From assembly GCA_001787035.1 (NCBI GenBank), contig MFUY01000002.1, positions 1-7,314 of the forward strand: DNA of 7,314 bases. Reading direction: 5' to 3'. Source of the stretch: Candidatus Nomurabacteria bacterium RIFCSPLOWO2_01_FULL_41_12. Lineage in GTDB: Bacteria > Patescibacteriota > Minisyncoccia > Phycocordibacterales > UBA9973. This document shows, piece after piece, positions 4,380 through 7,314 of the stretch. The position numbers were made by a program, and so were the translations under genes. Below the pieces are notes generated by a model, which worked only from the letters and a program-made list of their open reading frames with translations, had not been told where the DNA came from and made no database searches. Position 1 is the stretch's first letter; every line of letters begins with the position of its first letter.

Positions 4380-4838
4380 ATGCAATTTTCAAACGATATT
4401 TTAATACGAATAGTGATTGCTGTTTTTGGGCTATGCGGTTTTCTGGTGGCCAGATACATCTACCAACATAAGAAAAAGCAGATACCTCTTGTTTGCCCAA
4501 TAGGGTTTGACTGTAGTTTCGTAGTCCAAAGCAATTATTCGAAGTTTCTTGGCGTGCCGATAGAGGTTTTCGGAATGGTTTATTATGCTTTTTTAGCTCT
4601 TTTTTATTTGTTTTCAATTTTTGCTTTTGAGGTTATACCTGCTTTCTTCTCCAGCCTTCTGCTTTTTGCGTCTCTTTGCGCTTTTATTTTTTCTCTTTAT
4701 CTGTTAGCTCTGCAGATTTTTGTCTTAAAAAAAGGGTGTTCCTGGTGCATTATTTCAGCCCTGACTTCAATATTGATTTTTATTTTAACCGCACTTATTT
4801 TTGATTTTGGTCCTATGATGCAAATTTTCACTAAGTAA
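4380..4838 (+). CDS. VKOR-family membrane disulfide-forming oxidoreductase
   Basis: This 152-residue, four-helix membrane protein belongs to the bacterial vitamin K epoxide reductase family, which makes disulfides in extracytoplasmic thioredoxin-fold partners and passes electrons to quinone, as DsbB does. All key residues fit: the loop pair Cys39 and Cys45 (CPIGFDC), Ser51 twelve residues after the first Cys, and the quinone-site CXXC Cys120-Cys123 (GCSWC). This spacing matches the structurally known Synechococcus enzyme (Cys50, Cys56, Ser62, Cys130, Cys133). Helices lie at about 7-27, 62-84, 88-115 and 122-145. There is no fused thioredoxin domain, so a separate partner is needed; the anchored WCPIC protein at 1941-2417 is the nearest candidate. 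The ATG has no Shine-Dalgarno sequence and sits at the predicted transcription start. The ATPase gene starts two bases after its stop. Confidence 0.92.
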   Translation: MQFSNDILIRIVIAVFGLCGFLVARYIYQHKKKQIPLVCPIGFDCSFVVQSNYSKFLGVPIEVFGMVYYAFLALFYLFSIFAFEVIPAFFSSLLLFASLCAFIFSLYLLALQIFVLKKGCSWCIISALTSILIFILTALIFDFGPMMQIFTK

Positions 4839-4840
4839 AA

Positions 4841-7314
4841 ATGATTACACAACCTTGGGCATTTTCCGTCCCCGAAGTTATCTCAAAATTAAACACAACA
4901 CCAGGCGGGATAACGGAAAAAGAAGCCAAAAAGCGTTTAATTAAATACGGGAACAACAGCTTCCACAATAAAGGCAAAAGCAACCCTCTCTTTCTGTTTT
5001 TAAAACAATTTTTAAGCCCCTTGATCTTTCTTCTCTTCGGTTCTATTCTTTTGACCACTATTCTGGGGAAGTGGCTGGATACGGCCGTAATTTCATTTGT
5101 AGTTCTCCTGAATGTCGCTCTCGGCTTTTATCATGAGTATCATGCGGAAAATACTCTGGATAAGCTTAAGACTTACATCAAAGACAGGGCAAGGGTTTTG
5201 CGGGGCGGGATAGAACAAGAAATAGATTCTACTCTTTTAGTGCCTGGGGACGTAATAAAGTTGTCCTACGGCGCGCGCATACCCGCTGATGCCCGCATTA
5301 TTAGTGTGAATAATTTTCAGGTGGATGAAGCTATTTTAACTGGTGAAGCGTTACCGGTTGAGAAAAAAGATGAAATAGAAAATGTGGGAACTTTGGTCGC
5401 TGAGCGGAACAATATTGTCCATGCCGGGACGCTCGTCGTAGAGGGTCATGCCACCGGAGTGGTGTATGCGACGGGGAACAACACAGAGATAGGACAGATT
5501 GCCGGAATCGTCTCAAAAACACATAGAACAAAGACACCTCTGCAAAAAGGGGTTAATCATTTAGCCTGGCTTATTTTCGTTGTTGTTAATGTCATCGTGC
5601 TGGGAATTTTTATCTTAGGTATTTTGCGCGGGGAGCCTCTTATTGAAATGCTGCTTTTGTCTTCCGCGGTGGCAGTGGGCGCGGTTCCGGAGTCTTTGCC
5701 GATCGCGCTTACGGTAATTTTGGCAATCGGGTCTCTGCGGATTGCAGAGAAAAGAGGCATTGTGAGAAAACTTACGGCGGCGGAGACGCTCGGTTCCACC
5801 ACTTTGATTATGACTGATAAAACCGGCACGCTTACTTTGGCGGATATGCAACTAATCGGCATTTACGGAAAAGATTTTTTGCTCTCCGGCAATGCTGGTA
5901 CAGCAAAAGAAGGCCTATTTACCGGAGAGCAGGAATCTTTACTTCAATTATCTTTACTCAACATAGATGTTTCCATTGAAAATCCGGCTGAAGACAAAAT
6001 GAAATGGTCATTTAGAGGCCGGCCATTTGAAGTCAATATCGCGAAAGCTTGCCGAATTCACGACATACCCCTAGAGTCTATTTCTGCTTCTGTTTCCCAT
6101 TTAGTCCTGCCGTTTAATTCAACCAATAAATTTTCAGTTTCAGAAAAGGACAATGCCTATGTGATTATGGGGGCTCCAGATATTCTTCTTAAGAAATCTT
6201 CTTTATCTAAAGAAGAATATTTTAAAATTGAATCCTGGATAGAGCGTACTAGCAGGGAAGGTAAAAGATTGATTGGCTTGGCAACTGTGCCGAAGAAAAA
6301 TACTAAAAAAGATTTTTCCATTTCAGATATAGAGAATATCGATTTTTTGGGAATGTTTACCTTCTATGACCCCATCCGCCCGGAGGTGCCAGCGGCTATT
6401 TTAAACATTGAATCTCACGGCATAAAAATGGTATTGGTAACGGGTGATTTGGTCGGTACAGCGCTCTCCGTGGCAAAAGATGTAGCTTGGCAGGTGCGCG
6501 AAGATGAAGTGCTCTCCGGAGCCGACATCGGAAGCCTGTCGGATGCGCAACTGCTTAATCTAATTCCTAAAATTAAAATTTTCGCGCGAGTGACGCCGGA
6601 AGACAAATTGCGTATCGGGCGTCTTTACCAAAAAACTGGTGAAATAGTGGCAATGACCGGAGACGGAGTCAATGATGCTCCGGCATTGAAGGCTATGGAT
6701 ATCGGCATATCTCTCGGTTCGGGCAGTGATGTAGCCAAGTCCGCCGCGGATTTGGTGCTTCTGGATGATAATTTTGAAACAATCAGCCTAGCCATAGACG
6801 AGGGGCGTAAAATTTTAGCCAATATCAGGAAAACTTTTGTGTATCTGATGTCAAATTCCCTTGATGAAGTGTTTGTCGTCGGAGGGTCCTTGCTGTTTGC
6901 CTTGCCACTACCCTTAACCGCACTCCAAATAATATGGGTCAACCTTTTTGCTGGGTCGTTGCCTGCCTTGTCTTTCGCTTTTGACCAGGATATTGACCGG
7001 GAAAAATATTCCGGCAAAGAGCTAAAATTGATATTTACTAAAGAAGTCAAAGTGCTTATATTCGGCATTGGGATATTGAGCTCCCTTTTGCTTTTTGTTT
7101 TATATTATTTACTGCTCCAAATCGGGCTTGATTTGGAGCTGGCCAGGTCAATATTCTTCGTCTGCTTCGCTTCTTATGTGCTTGCTATCTCTTTTTCTTT
7201 CCGCAGCCTGCATAACCCGCTTTTTTCTTATGACGTTTTCTCTAATAAAAAATTAAACTGGAGCATTTTAATCGCTTTCGGCCTCTTGATACTGACGATG
7301 ACACTGCCTTTTAT
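4841..7314 (+). CDS. P2-like P-type cation-transporting ATPase (3' end outside window)
   Basis: An uninterrupted frame of 824 codons from the ATG at 4841 runs to the window end. It encodes an ATP-driven ion pump of the SERCA/PMCA-like class. In order: an N-terminal cation-ATPase domain (about 1-45), TM1-2, the actuator motif TGEA (167-170, usually TGES), TM3-4 with VPESLP (282-287), the phosphorylation site DKTGTLT with Asp326, the nucleotide-domain motif MGAPD (443-447, usually KGAPE), TGD (534-536), the hinge GDGVNDAP (607-614) and TM5 onward. TM9 is cut at the end, so only about one helix is missing. In TM6, WVNLFAGSLPA replaces the usual WxNLxTDGLPA, so the ion-binding Asp is Gly705. In TM5, SNSLDE replaces SNVGE. 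The ion therefore cannot be assumed to be calcium. There is no CPC motif of P1B metal pumps. The start lies two bases after the VKOR stop, suggesting one transcript with it. Confidence 0.94.
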   Translation, partial: MITQPWAFSVPEVISKLNTTPGGITEKEAKKRLIKYGNNSFHNKGKSNPLFLFLKQFLSPLIFLLFGSILLTTILGKWLDTAVISFVVLLNVALGFYHEYHAENTLDKLKTYIKDRARVLRGGIEQEIDSTLLVPGDVIKLSYGARIPADARIISVNNFQVDEAILTGEALPVEKKDEIENVGTLVAERNNIVHAGTLVVEGHATGVVYATGNNTEIGQIAGIVSKTHRTKTPLQKGVNHLAWLIFVVVNVIVLGIFILGILRGEPLIEMLLLSSAVAVGAVPESLPIALTVILAIGSLRIAEKRGIVRKLTAAETLGSTTLIMTDKTGTLTLADMQLIGIYGKDFLLSGNAGTAKEGLFTGEQESLLQLSLLNIDVSIENPAEDKMKWSFRGRPFEVNIAKACRIHDIPLESISASVSHLVLPFNSTNKFSVSEKDNAYVIMGAPDILLKKSSLSKEEYFKIESWIERTSREGKRLIGLATVPKKNTKKDFSISDIENIDFLGMFTFYDPIRPEVPAAILNIESHGIKMVLVTGDLVGTALSVAKDVAWQVREDEVLSGADIGSLSDAQLLNLIPKIKIFARVTPEDKLRIGRLYQKTGEIVAMTGDGVNDAPALKAMDIGISLGSGSDVAKSAADLVLLDDNFETISLAIDEGRKILANIRKTFVYLMSNSLDEVFVVGGSLLFALPLPLTALQIIWVNLFAGSLPALSFAFDQDIDREKYSGKELKLIFTKEVKVLIFGIGILSSLLLFVLYYLLLQIGLDLELARSIFFVCFASYVLAISFSFRSLHNPLFSYDVFSNKKLNWSILIAFGLLILTMTLPF

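Noticed and set aside
5557..5862. Long open frames on the minus strand within the ATPase gene (also 6625-7068).
   Set aside because: They are antisense to conserved ATPase motifs, show no recognisable domains, and arise from the codon bias of the plus-strand gene.

Overview
The window looks like chromosome from a small-genome, AT-rich bacterium, most likely a member of the Patescibacteria/CPR (Parcubacteria-like). This is inferred from the type of free-standing LAGLIDADG gene, the very tight gene packing, the lack of clear Shine-Dalgarno sequences, and starts that lie directly behind extended -10 promoters. It is not proven by a marker gene. No rRNA, CRISPR array or insertion sequence is visible, and every stretch longer than 300 bases is occupied by a gene.

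Layout. (1) Bases 1-340: the end of rplS (ribosomal protein L19) and its intrinsic terminator. (2) Bases 341-1632, plus strand: a short sequence copying the anticodon arm of the downstream tRNA-Leu, an extended -10 promoter, an AT-rich LAGLIDADG endonuclease gene, an intact tRNA-Leu(GAG) two bases after it, and a MutT/MTH1-like Nudix hydrolase whose ATG lies one base after the tRNA CCA. (3) Bases 1633-1887, minus strand: a one-domain O6-alkylguanine-DNA alkyltransferase gene, tail to tail with the Nudix gene. (4) Bases 1888-1940: a divergent promoter region with a 20-bp palindrome that carries an extended -10 element in each direction. (5) Bases 1941-4352, plus strand: a membrane-anchored thioredoxin-fold protein, a CcdA-type membrane electron carrier, and a DipZ/TlpA-like protein with a C-terminal jelly-roll-like domain. 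(6) Bases 4365-7314, plus strand: a second promoter, a VKOR-family disulfide-generating membrane protein, and a P2-like P-type cation ATPase that runs off the end.

How the genes work together. Bases 1941-4838 form an extracytoplasmic thiol/disulfide island. CcdA should carry reducing equivalents across the membrane to the thioredoxin-fold proteins, while VKOR should oxidise a thioredoxin-fold partner and pass electrons to quinone. The layout resembles mycobacterial DipZ (CcdA-thioredoxin-CBM in one chain) split into separate genes. The most unusual feature is that the CcdA protein appears circularly permuted: the helix with the first Pro-Cys motif, normally TM1, is the last helix here, and the chain starts at the usual TM2. 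The Nudix and alkyltransferase genes form a small nucleotide-pool and DNA-damage repair pair.
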